Origin: Nitrospirota bacterium
GTDB lineage: Bacteria > Nitrospirota > RBG-16-64-22 > JACRHK01
DNA: 8,017 bases
Assembly (NCBI GenBank): GCA_016217625.1
Contig: JACRHK010000032.1
Coordinates: forward strand, 1-8,017
Reading direction: 5' to 3'
Part shown: in pieces, positions 1-5,551 of the stretch
Layout of the letters: every line of letters starts with the position of its first letter
How positions within the stretch are numbered: position 1 is the first letter of the stretch
Made by a program: the position numbers and the translations under genes
Notes under the pieces: generated by a model
What the model was told of the DNA's origin: nothing
The model's database searches: none
Seen by the model: the letters and a program-made list of their open reading frames with translations, nothing else

Positions 1-2
1 CC

Positions 3-1760
3 GAAGAGGAACGCGGCAGCGTCTGGATCCCCGATGCCTTGCTGGAGGGAGGCGAGGCCCTTGCGGCGGCCAATCACTGTGGCTCCGCGAGCGATCGATT
101 CAGGCGGTTCATCCGGGAATTCCCCCGTCATCCGGACCTCCCGCGCGTGAAGCTGGCCCTCGGCCGCTGCCTGCTGTCCGAGGCAGAAGGGGAGGCGATC
201 CTCGTGCTCCGGCGCCTGTGGGTCGCGCATCCGGACACGCCCGAAGCCGAGGAGGCAGATCGGTTGTTGAAGGAAGCTCCGGTCCGCGCGGAACCCTGGA
301 CGGGGGAGGAATATGCGGCGCGCGCGGCCCAACTGTATCAGCGGGGACGGTGGAAGACCGCCCTCACGGCCTGGCAGCTCGCGCGAGACCGGCAGTGGCG
401 TCCCGAGCCGAACGACTGGCATCAGATGGCCCAGGCCCGCTTCCATCTGAAACAGCATGATCAGGCGATTCCTCTGTACCGGAAGGCCGGCGGGGCGTCC
501 GGCCTGCTGGGTGAACTGAAGGCGCAGTATCGTCTGGGCCGGTATCAGCAGGCGCTGGCCGTGGGCCACCGCCTCTGGGCCCGCGATCCCGAGAGGCCGG
601 AAGCCCAGGAAGGCCGCTACCTCACCGCCTTCGTCCTGAAGGATCAGGGACGGCCTGCCGACGCCATCCGGACCTGGATCGATCTGGTCGATCGCGCGCC
701 GGAGGGGAACTTCGCGACGCAGGCCCTCTGGCATGCCGGGTGGACCGCCTATCAGCAGGGCGGGCACACCCAGGCCCGCGCGGTCTTCCGTCGCTTGGCG
801 CGGGAGTATCCGCACTCGACGCTGGCCGACCAGGCCGCCTACTGGGAGGCCCGCGCGCAGGAGCGGCTGGGGGATGGGGAGGCGGCCCGACCGATCTACC
901 GGAGGCTGACGCGCCTCCCCCGCTGGAGCTACTATACCTACCGGGCGGCTGATCGGTTGCGCGCGCTGTACGGCGAGACCGTTCCCTCGCCCGCTCCCCC
1001 GCCGACCCCGACCCCGATAGACATCGGGGCGGGTCCCCCCCGCGAGGAGGGGCGCCCCGACGTCACATCGGGGGACCTCCACGAACGGCGGGGGCGCGAG
1101 CTGGCGCTGCTGGGTTTTGCCTCCGAGGCGCGGCGGGAGGCGCGGCGCGCGGCCGAGACGAGGGACCTCGATCTGTGGGGTATGATCCGGGTTGGGAGCC
1201 TGCTGAGCGAGTGGGGGGAGCAGGGCGAAGCCTTGCGGCTGGCGGCGCAGTGGCAGGGGCGGATGGAGGCGGAGCGGGTGGATCGCTACTGGCAGCTCCT
1301 GTATCCCCGGGCGTATTTCCTCCGACCCGCTCGGGGGCCCGATCCGCTGCTCGTGGAGGCTGTCATCCGCGAGGAGAGCCGGTTCGATCCCCTGGCGGTT
1401 TCGCGGGCCGGGGCGATCGGCTTGATGCAGATCCTCCCCGAAACCGGGGCGGTCCTGGCCCGGCGGATCGGCCGCGAGATCCCCTCGACCCGGACCCTCT
1501 TTGATGTCGATCAGAATCTGGAGCTGGGGGTCGCGTACCTGGATCAGCTCCTGGCGGAGTTCGACCAAAATATCTTGTTGGCGGTGGCGAGTTACAATGC
1601 CGGCTCCAGGGCCGTGCGCGGCTGGGCGGCGCGCAACGGCCGTCTCGACCGGGACGAATTTGTGGAGGCCATCCCGTACCGGGAGACCCGCCTCTATGTC
1701 AAGCGGGTATTGCACAGCTACTGGGAATACCGGCGGATCTATCGTGACCGTGGCCCGTGA
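3..1760 (+). CDS. slt: Soluble lytic murein transglycosylase (Slt70-like), 5'-truncated by window start
   Basis: The protein cleaves the MurNAc-GlcNAc bond of peptidoglycan in the periplasm, forming 1,6-anhydro-MurNAc ends. The reading frame is open from position 3 with no stop, so the true start and any signal peptide lie upstream; the TTG at 39 is not a convincing start. The visible part has three regions. The first is a long run of TPR-like helix pairs (to about 960), ending in YWEARAQERLGDGEAA and SYYTYRAADRL, which resemble the Slt70 superhelix. The second is a Pro-rich linker (about 975-1080). The third is a C-terminal SLT domain (about 1338-1740). The catalytic motif REES has its Glu at 1374-1376. 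GLMQ lies at 1419-1430 and YNAG at 1593-1604, both classic SLT-domain motifs. The stop TGA (1758-1760) lies inside a hairpin. The family assignment is firm; whether it is Slt or a related TPR-SLT paralogue is less certain. Confidence 0.92.
   Translation, partial: EEERGSVWIPDALLEGGEALAAANHCGSASDRFRRFIREFPRHPDLPRVKLALGRCLLSEAEGEAILVLRRLWVAHPDTPEAEEADRLLKEAPVRAEPWTGEEYAARAAQLYQRGRWKTALTAWQLARDRQWRPEPNDWHQMAQARFHLKQHDQAIPLYRKAGGASGLLGELKAQYRLGRYQQALAVGHRLWARDPERPEAQEGRYLTAFVLKDQGRPADAIRTWIDLVDRAPEGNFATQALWHAGWTAYQQGGHTQARAVFRRLAREYPHSTLADQAAYWEARAQERLGDGEAARPIYRRLTRLPRWSYYTYRAADRLRALYGETVPSPAPPPTPTPIDIGAGPPREEGRPDVTSGDLHERRGRELALLGFASEARREARRAAETRDLDLWGMIRVGSLLSEWGEQGEALRLAAQWQGRMEAERVDRYWQLLYPRAYFLRPARGPDPLLVEAVIREESRFDPLAVSRAGAIGLMQILPETGAVLARRIGREIPSTRTLFDVDQNLELGVAYLDQLLAEFDQNILLAVASYNAGSRAVRGWAARNGRLDRDEFVEAIPYRETRLYVKRVLHSYWEYRRIYRDRGP
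1012..1072 (+). repeat. Inverted and direct GC-rich repeats inside the slt linker
   Basis: Within the Pro/Gly-rich linker of the transglycosylase, CCCCGAT (1012-1018) pairs with ATCGGGG (1023-1029) around a 4-nt AGAC loop. CATCGGGG recurs at about 1065-1072 as a direct copy. A C-run and a GGAGGGGCGCCCC block lie between them. The DNA could form alternative hairpins while coding in frame for a disordered linker between the helical repeats and the SLT domain. It may be an in-frame palindromic repeat insertion or simply a biased linker; I cannot tell which without related sequences. Confidence 0.4.
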
Positions 1761-1814
1761 CCGTGACAGAAAGATCTTTCCGTCACGGGTCACCGTCACG
1801 GTCACGGTATTTTT
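1743..1814 (+). terminator. Long GTGAC/GTCAC hairpin followed by T5, overlapping the slt stop
   Basis: CGTGACCGTG (1743-1752) pairs perfectly with CACGGTCACG (1797-1806). Inside this, 1757-1767 pairs with 1782-1793 with one bulge, and the centre is the palindrome GAAAGATCTTTC (1769-1780). TATTTTT follows at 1808-1814. This is consistent with a rho-independent-type terminator ending the slt transcript before the next promoter at 1846. The stem includes the last codons and stop of slt. It is built from repeated CGTGACC-like units, and another partial copy (CGGTCACG) lies at 1829-1836, so it may also be a dispersed palindromic repeat reused as a terminator. Confidence 0.6.
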
Positions 1815-1845
1815 CCTTTCACGGGCCGCGGTCACGAACCTGGCC

Positions 1846-1874
1846 TTGACATCCCGGAAGACGCGGTGTAAGAT
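1846..1874 (+). promoter_or_regulatory. Sigma-70 type promoter for the zapB-like/zapA operon
   Basis: TTGACA (1846-1851) is a perfect -35 hexamer. After a 17-nt spacer comes TAAGAT (1869-1874), a good -10. Transcription would start near 1881, about 60 nt before the likely GTG start at 1942. It lies just after the slt hairpin, which fits a new transcription unit. It could also supply transcripts that run on into the 6S RNA. Confidence 0.8.
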
Positions 1875-1941
1875 CAACATCACGAACGACACGAGAAATC
1901 CGGCCGTGGAGCAGATAGGACTACCACTGGAAGGGGGAGCG

Positions 1942-2214
1942 GTGGAAAGCGTGGAAGTGCTGAAAGAGCGGTTCGTGCGGACGATCGCGCTGGTCCGGAA
2001 GCTCAAGGAGGAGAAACAGGCCCTTGATGTCCGGGTTCGGCAGTTGGAGCGGGAGCTGGCCGCGAAGACGGCTGAAATGCAGCGGATGGATCAGGACTTC
2101 GGCTCCCTCCGCCGGATCCAAGAAGACCTCCAGAAGCACTCTGAGGAGCGCGTCTTGATTCGTTCCCGCGTCGACCAGGTGCTGCGGGAACTCGAAGGGG
2201 TCGAGTTCGAATAG
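1942..2214 (+). CDS. Small coiled-coil protein, ZapB-like, upstream of zapA
   Basis: This encodes an approximately 90-residue, highly charged, almost wholly helical protein. Leucine and valine heptads run through segments such as LVRKLKEEKQALDVRVRQLE and LERELAAKTAEMQRM, so a coiled-coil dimer is predicted. There is no signal peptide or membrane segment. Small coiled-coil proteins directly upstream of zapA are commonly annotated as ZapB-like division factors; that role is inferred here from position and shape, not from a diagnostic motif. The frame is open far upstream into slt, so the start must be chosen. GTG 1942 is preferred because AAGGGGGAG (1931-1939) precedes it. GTG 1951 and GTG 1906 are alternatives, and all lie after the promoter. 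The TAG stop (2212-2214) overlaps the AGGAG ribosome-binding site of zapA, which suggests coupled translation. Confidence 0.72.
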   Translation: MESVEVLKERFVRTIALVRKLKEEKQALDVRVRQLERELAAKTAEMQRMDQDFGSLRRIQEDLQKHSEERVLIRSRVDQVLRELEGVEFE

Positions 2215-2222
2215 GAGCCGCG

Positions 2223-2495
2223 ATGAGCAAGAGCGCGAAGGTGGATATTTATGGGCAGAGCTATACGGTGAAAGGCGAAGGGGAGCCGGCGCACTTACAG
2301 ACCGTGGCGGCCTACCTGGATGCCAAGATGAAGGAAGCGGCCTCCTCGACGCAGACGGTCCCCCCCTTGAAGGTCGCCATCCTCGCGGCGCTGACGATTA
2401 CGGATGAACTCTTCCAGCACCGTCGGCGGAACGATCAGATCGAACAGCTACTCCTGTCCGGTACGGGAGAGCTCTTCGAGATTCTGGAACGTTGA
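2223..2495 (+). CDS. zapA: Cell division protein ZapA
   Basis: ZapA is a small cytoplasmic protein that binds FtsZ and bundles its filaments in the Z ring. The 90-residue product has the family layout. An N-terminal beta-hairpin region (VDIYGQSYTVKGEGEPAHL, residues about 7-25) is followed by AAYLDAKMKEA and then a helix containing VAILAALTITDELF (about 52-65) that extends into a C-terminal coiled coil. The length is normal for ZapA. The start is well supported: AGGAG at 2213-2217 lies 5 nt before the ATG. The gene begins 8 nt after the ZapB-like gene and shares its promoter at 1846. A 6S RNA directly downstream is a well-known zapA neighbourhood and strengthens the call. Confidence 0.9.
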   Translation: MSKSAKVDIYGQSYTVKGEGEPAHLQTVAAYLDAKMKEAASSTQTVPPLKVAILAALTITDELFQHRRRNDQIEQLLLSGTGELFEILER

Positions 2496-2720
2496 CTATC
2501 CGGTGTGGAGGTATCCCCTGCCCTGCGCGTGAGCAGATAAAATTTGATCCTTGTAAACGACGAAAACGGGAGCCAAGCCCTGGACGGTGTGTGCAAGCCC
2601 CGCGCGTACGGGGAAGCCTAATCCTCCAACATGGCGCCCACCTGGTTGAGCCAGGTTCAAATTTTTATCGACACGGCAGGGTCGGGGGACCGAGGGAAGC
2701 TACGGGTTCAAAGGGATAGC
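2496..2720 (+). ncRNA. ssrS: 6S RNA (ssrS), boundaries approximate
   Basis: 6S RNA mimics an open promoter and binds the sigma-70 RNA polymerase holoenzyme, mainly in stationary phase. By recall-based comparison with E. coli 6S RNA, conserved blocks occur in the right order. TCCCCTG (2514-2520) opens the 5' bubble strand. A GC hairpin CCCCG/CGGGG (2598-2602/2609-2613) is followed by AAGCCTAA (2614-2621), matching the family AAGCCTTAA. ACCTGG/CCAGGT (2640-2645/2651-2656) followed by TCAA parallels the E. coli ACCTTGAACCAAGGGTTCAA segment. GGCAGGGTCGGGG lies near the 3' side. CTATCC (2496-2501) can pair with GGATAG (2714-2719) to close the molecule. Its place just after zapA is canonical. I see no clear separate promoter, so it may be processed from the zapA transcript. 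Ends could be off by 10-20 nt. No coding sequence is credible here. Confidence 0.85.
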
Positions 2721-2763
2721 AAACGGCCATGCTGCAAACCAGGATGGATGCCATAGGGGGTCT

Positions 2764-2782
2764 CACCCCGCCCGGCGGGGTG
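2764..2782 (+). repeat. GC-rich hairpin in the 6S-rny gap
   Basis: CACCCCGC (2764-2771) pairs perfectly with GCGGGGTG (2775-2782) around a 3-nt loop. No T-run follows, so it is not a standard intrinsic terminator. It may stabilise the 3' region of the upstream RNA or belong to a larger fold. Confidence 0.5.
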
Positions 2783-2897
2783 GAGGGCGCACAACGATAC
2801 ACGGTGGATCTCCTTCCAAATCTTTGGATCGGCGGCCCATTCCTGCCTGATGCCGTTTGCCTCCGCACCTAAAACAAACGCATTATCTCATGCTCCA

Positions 2898-2951
2898 TGT
2901 AGGGCAAGGCTTTAGCCTTGCATCAAGCAATCCTGAAGGGGTTGCCCTACA
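2898..2951. repeat. Palindromic interspersed repeat (REP/MITE-like)
   Basis: TGTAGGGCAA (2898-2907) and TTGCCCTACA (2942-2951) form a perfect 10-bp terminal inverted repeat. Nested at the left end, GCAAGGCT (2904-2911) and AGCCTTGC (2914-2921) form a second perfect 8-bp stem. The two stems overlap and so are mutually exclusive folds. Elements with a core like GGCTTTAGCC are common as dispersed palindromic repeats in bacterial intergenic regions. The size and terminal inverted repeats suit a non-autonomous repeat, but no second copy is in the window to prove dispersal. Confidence 0.6.
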
Positions 2952-3021
2952 AAACAGATCGTGCGTTTGTATTCATCCCTTCACACCGCTTCGCTTCCCA
3001 GCTTTTTTCTTGCACGATTCC

Positions 3022-3042
3022 GCTCCGCCGTGACGGCGGAGC
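3022..3042 (+). repeat. Perfect palindromic hairpin in the rny leader
   Basis: GCTCCGCCG (3022-3030) pairs with CGGCGGAGC (3034-3042) around a TGA loop, a 9-bp GC-rich stem about 70 nt before the rny start. There is no T-run after it on the plus strand; a T-run (3003-3008) lies before it. It could protect or attenuate the rny message, but that role is inference only. Confidence 0.5.
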
Positions 3043-3112
3043 AGGCCCTTCCGGACGGGTCGGACAGGGGAAGAACCGCGAGCGATCCCTCACGGGAATC
3101 GGAGAGGAGAAG

Positions 3113-4615
3113 ATGATGGATGGAATGACCATTGCCCTACTGGTGGGAAGTCTCGCCGCCGGCGTCGGCTTGGGGCTCCTGCTTCGGAGGAATGGGGCAG
3201 GGCAGACCCTACAGGAGGCGCAGGCGGCTGCCCGCAAGGTTCTGGAGGCCGCCTCCCGGGAGGCCGAGGCCAAGCAGCGGGAGGCCGCCCTGGAGGTCAA
3301 GGACCTCCAACTCCGGGGACGGGAGGACGTGGAGCGGGAGACGCGGACCCGGAGGGAAGATCTGGCCTCCCTGGAAAAACGGGTGCTCCAGCTCGAGGAG
3401 TCCCTGACGAAGCGCTCCGAGCAGCTGGGAGCGAAAGAGCAGACGGTCGCCGCCAAAGATCAGGAGCTGCAGAAACGGGAGCAGGCCCTCCGGCAGCGCG
3501 AGGCGGAGCAGGCGGAGCTGCTCCGCAAGCAGCAAGCGTTCCTCGAGCAGGTGGCGGGGATGACGGCCGAGGAGGCCAAGCGGGAGCTGCTGGCCCGCTT
3601 CGAGGAGGAGGCCCGCGGCGATGCGGCGCGGATGGCCAAGCGGATCGAGGACGATGCGCGGGAGCAGGCGGAGCGGAAGGCTCAGTGGGTCATCGGCAAC
3701 GCCATCCAGCGGATCGCGAACGAGTACGTGCAGGAGGTGTCGGTCTCGGTTGTGCATCTCCCCAGCGACGATCTCAAGGGGCGGATCATCGGCCGGGAGG
3801 GACGGAACATCCGGGCCCTGGAGAGCGCCACGGGGGTGGACCTGATCATCGACGATACCCCCGAGGCGATTCTGGTGTCGGCCTTCGACCCCGTCCGGCG
3901 GGAGGTGGCGCGGGTAGCCATCGAGCGGCTCATCGTCGACGGGCGGATTCATCCGGCCCGGATCGAAGAGATGGTGGCGAAGGTCCGGAAGGAGATCGAG
4001 GACAACATTAAGGAAGAAGGGGAGAAGACGGCGAGCAACGTGGGCATTCACAACCTCCATCCGGAGCTGATCAAGCTGCTCGGCCGGCCCAAGTACCGGA
4101 CCAGCTACGGCCAAAACGTCCTCGCCCATTCCCAGGAGGTGGCGTATCTGTGCGGGTTCCTGGCGGCGGAGCTGAAGCTCGACGCGAAGCTCGCCAAGCG
4201 GGCCGGGCTGCTGCACGACATCGGCAAGGCCGTGAGCCACGAGGTCGAAGGGCCTCACGCCGTGGTGGGCGCGGATCTGGCCCGCAAATACGGGGAACAG
4301 CCGCGGGTCGTCAACGCCATCGGGTCGCACCACCGGGATATCCCCCCCGAGACGGTGGAGGCGGTCCTCATCGACGTGGGCGACGCGCTCTCGGCGGCCC
4401 GCCCCGGGGCGCGTCGGGAGTCGTTTGATGCCTACGTCAAGCGTCTGGAGAAGCTCGAGGCGGTGGCCAACTCCTTCAAGGGAGTGGAGCGGTCCTACGC
4501 CATTCAGGCGGGCAGGGAGATCCGCATCATCGTGAAGCCCGAAGAGATCAGCGACGTGCTGTCGGCGCAGATCTCCCGCGACATCGCGCGGAAGATCGAA
4601 GACGAGCTGGTCTAG
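3113..4615 (+). CDS. rny: Ribonuclease Y, interrupted near its 3' end by an in-frame TAG
   Basis: RNase Y is a membrane-anchored endoribonuclease that initiates mRNA decay. The order of parts matches the family. There is one N-terminal transmembrane helix ([19 protein letters not shown], residues about 5-23), then a long Glu/Arg/Gln-rich coiled coil (about 25-185). A KH RNA-binding domain follows, with [12 protein letters not shown] at residues 223-234, and then an HD phosphohydrolase domain with LLHDIGK, whose metal-binding His-Asp pair is residues 368-369. The start ATG 3113 (or 3116) follows GGAGAGGAG (3101-3109); the frame is open upstream to 2918, but that part is repeat DNA and not family-like. 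The TAG leaves 500 residues. The next 19 codons encode the conserved C-terminal tail, so the ancestral gene ran to 4675 (520 residues). ymdB follows directly, the usual partner. Confidence 0.93.
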   Translation: MMDGMTIALLVGSLAAGVGLGLLLRRNGAGQTLQEAQAAARKVLEAASREAEAKQREAALEVKDLQLRGREDVERETRTRREDLASLEKRVLQLEESLTKRSEQLGAKEQTVAAKDQELQKREQALRQREAEQAELLRKQQAFLEQVAGMTAEEAKRELLARFEEEARGDAARMAKRIEDDAREQAERKAQWVIGNAIQRIANEYVQEVSVSVVHLPSDDLKGRIIGREGRNIRALESATGVDLIIDDTPEAILVSAFDPVRREVARVAIERLIVDGRIHPARIEEMVAKVRKEIEDNIKEEGEKTASNVGIHNLHPELIKLLGRPKYRTSYGQNVLAHSQEVAYLCGFLAAELKLDAKLAKRAGLLHDIGKAVSHEVEGPHAVVGADLARKYGEQPRVVNAIGSHHRDIPPETVEAVLIDVGDALSAARPGARRESFDAYVKRLEKLEAVANSFKGVERSYAIQAGREIRIIVKPEEISDVLSAQISRDIARKIEDELV

Positions 4616-4675
4616 CCCGGCCAGATCAAGGTGACGGTCATCCGGGAGAGCCGGTTCGTGGAGTACGCCCGTTGA
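4613..4675 (+). other. Stranded conserved C-terminal tail of rny after in-frame TAG
   Basis: In the rny frame, TAG (4613-4615) is followed by 19 sense codons, PGQIKVTVIRE then SRFVEYAR, and a TGA at 4673-4675. From family knowledge, RNase Y normally ends in a tail like YPGQIKVTVIRE...VEYAK. The TAG thus sits where a Tyr (TAC or TAT) is expected, one base away. The TGA overlaps the TTG start of ymdB as TTGA, a typical coupled-gene junction. Both facts indicate that this stretch was, or still is, part of rny. Confidence 0.88.
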
Positions 4676-5460
4676 GGGTCCTTTTCGTCGGAGACGTGGT
4701 GGGCGGGCCGGGCCGGCGGACCCTCTTTCATCTGTTGCCGGAGCTTGTCGATCGCCATCGGGCGGAGCTGATCATCGCCAACGTGGAGAACGCGGCGGGC
4801 GGCTTCGGCATCACGCCGGCCATTGCCGAGGAGTTTTTCGCCCAGGGCGTGCAGGTCCTCACCTCGGGCAACCACATCTGGGATAAGAAGGAGGTCCTTC
4901 CTTATCTGGATCGAGAGCCGCGGCTGCTCCGTCCGGCGAACTATCCCCCCGGATGTCCCGGCCAGGGGAGCCTCCTCGTCGAGACGGCGGCGGGGGAACG
5001 GGTGGCCGTGCTGCAGCTCATGGGGCGGGTCTTCATGCCGCTCATCGACTGCCCCTTCCAGGCGGCCGAGCGGCTGGTCCCCAAGCTCCGGGCCGAGACT
5101 CCCGTGGTCATCGTGGACATGCACGCCGAGGCGACCTCCGAAAAAATGGCCATGGCGCATTTCCTCGACGGGCAGGTGAGCGCCGTCATCGGGACGCATA
5201 CCCACGTGCAGACGGCCGACGAGCGAATCTTCCCCAAGGGGACGGCCTACATGACCGACGTGGGGATGACGGGGCCGGTGGACGCCGTCATCGGGATGCG
5301 GGCCGAGCAAGTCTTGGACAAGTTCAGGACCCAGATGCCCAACCGCTTCGAGGTTGCCAAGGGTTCCACCCGCCTCTCGGCGGTCCTCCTGAACCTGGAT
5401 GCCCAGACGGGACGGGCCAAGGCGATCGAGCGGATTCAACTCAAAGGCGAAAAGACGTAA
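4672..5460 (+). CDS. ymdB: YmdB-family metallophosphoesterase
   Basis: This 262-residue protein belongs to the YmdB (TIGR00282-type) calcineurin-like phosphoesterases. In Bacillus, YmdB is a 2',3'-cyclic nucleotide phosphodiesterase that influences biofilm and motility programmes and is encoded beside rny. The metal-site residues are in family positions: Asp8 in VGDVVG, Glu39-Asn40 in VENAAGG, Asn67-His68 in SGNHIWD, His151 in DMHAEATSEK, and His176 and His178 in GTHTHVQTAD. It lacks a signal peptide and is predicted to be cytoplasmic. TTG 4672 is chosen because it gives the family N-terminus MRVLFVGDVVG; GGAG (4660-4663) lies 8 nt before it. The TTG overlaps the ancestral rny stop (TTGA). 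With rny now ending at 4615, coupling between the two genes may be weaker. Confidence 0.93.
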   Translation: MRVLFVGDVVGGPGRRTLFHLLPELVDRHRAELIIANVENAAGGFGITPAIAEEFFAQGVQVLTSGNHIWDKKEVLPYLDREPRLLRPANYPPGCPGQGSLLVETAAGERVAVLQLMGRVFMPLIDCPFQAAERLVPKLRAETPVVIVDMHAEATSEKMAMAHFLDGQVSAVIGTHTHVQTADERIFPKGTAYMTDVGMTGPVDAVIGMRAEQVLDKFRTQMPNRFEVAKGSTRLSAVLLNLDAQTGRAKAIERIQLKGEKT

Positions 5461-5487
5461 GGGGTGAGGCGGACACGTTGGAGATTG

Positions 5488-5536
5488 GAGGCTAGAGGAT
5501 AGAGGCTTTTGCCTCGAGCCTCAAACCTCTAACCTC
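5488..5536 (+). repeat. Imperfect hairpin of GAGG/CCTC units between ymdB and xseA
   Basis: GAGGCTAGAGG (5488-5498) matches the reverse complement of CCTCTAACCTC (5526-5536) with one mismatch. At the centre, GAGGC (5502-5506) and GCCTC (5511-5515) form a stem with a TTTT loop. The gap (5461-5551) is largely this structure. No T-run follows, so read-through into xseA is plausible. The low-complexity GAGG/CCTC units suggest a degenerated intergenic repeat. Confidence 0.5.
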
Positions 5537-5551
5537 AACACGAGCAACCTG

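Larger units (their letters stand above)
2721..3112. other. Gap without a gene between 6S RNA and rny, rich in inverted repeats
   Basis: No convincing gene is present on either strand; the short open frames lack family features and ribosome-binding sites. The gap holds a perfect 8-bp GC hairpin (2764-2782), a 54-bp palindromic repeat element (2898-2951) and a 9-bp GC hairpin (3022-3042). A 9-bp inverted repeat (2719-2727 with 2852-2860) encloses its first third. I could not identify a convincing promoter for rny, although the long leader suggests one lies here. Composition is less GC-rich than the genes around it, notably around 2860-3010. Confidence 0.6.

Noticed and set aside
1501..1941. 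Long upstream part of the frame containing the ZapB-like gene
   Set aside because: It overlaps the SLT domain of slt in another frame, crosses the hairpin, and precedes the promoter at 1846. Only the part after about 1942 looks like protein.
2492..2719. 75-codon open frame overlapping the 6S RNA
   Set aside because: Its composition and positions are explained by the structured RNA, and it overlaps the zapA end with no ribosome-binding site.
3003..3042. T-run and hairpin as an intrinsic terminator before rny
   Set aside because: The T-run precedes the hairpin on the plus strand and reads as A on the minus strand, so neither direction gives stem followed by U-tract.
2918..3112. Upstream extension of the rny reading frame to a TTG at 2918
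   Set aside because: The extra 65 residues come from the palindromic repeat and low-similarity leader DNA, while ATG 3113 has a good ribosome-binding site and is followed at once by the family's transmembrane helix.
3209..4333. Long open frame on the minus strand opposite rny
   Set aside because: It is a mirror of the GC-rich codon bias of rny, with repetitive Leu/Arg/Pro/Gly content and no recognisable domain.
4613..4615. Genome-wide reassignment of TAG to an amino acid
   Set aside because: TAG ends the ZapB-like gene (2212-2214, overlapping the zapA ribosome-binding site) and xseA (6893-6895) at sensible C-termini, so TAG appears to act as a normal stop elsewhere in the window.
4612..5439. 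Open frame on the minus strand opposite ymdB
   Set aside because: It is antisense to a gene with all catalytic residues intact and has no family features; a GC-bias shadow.
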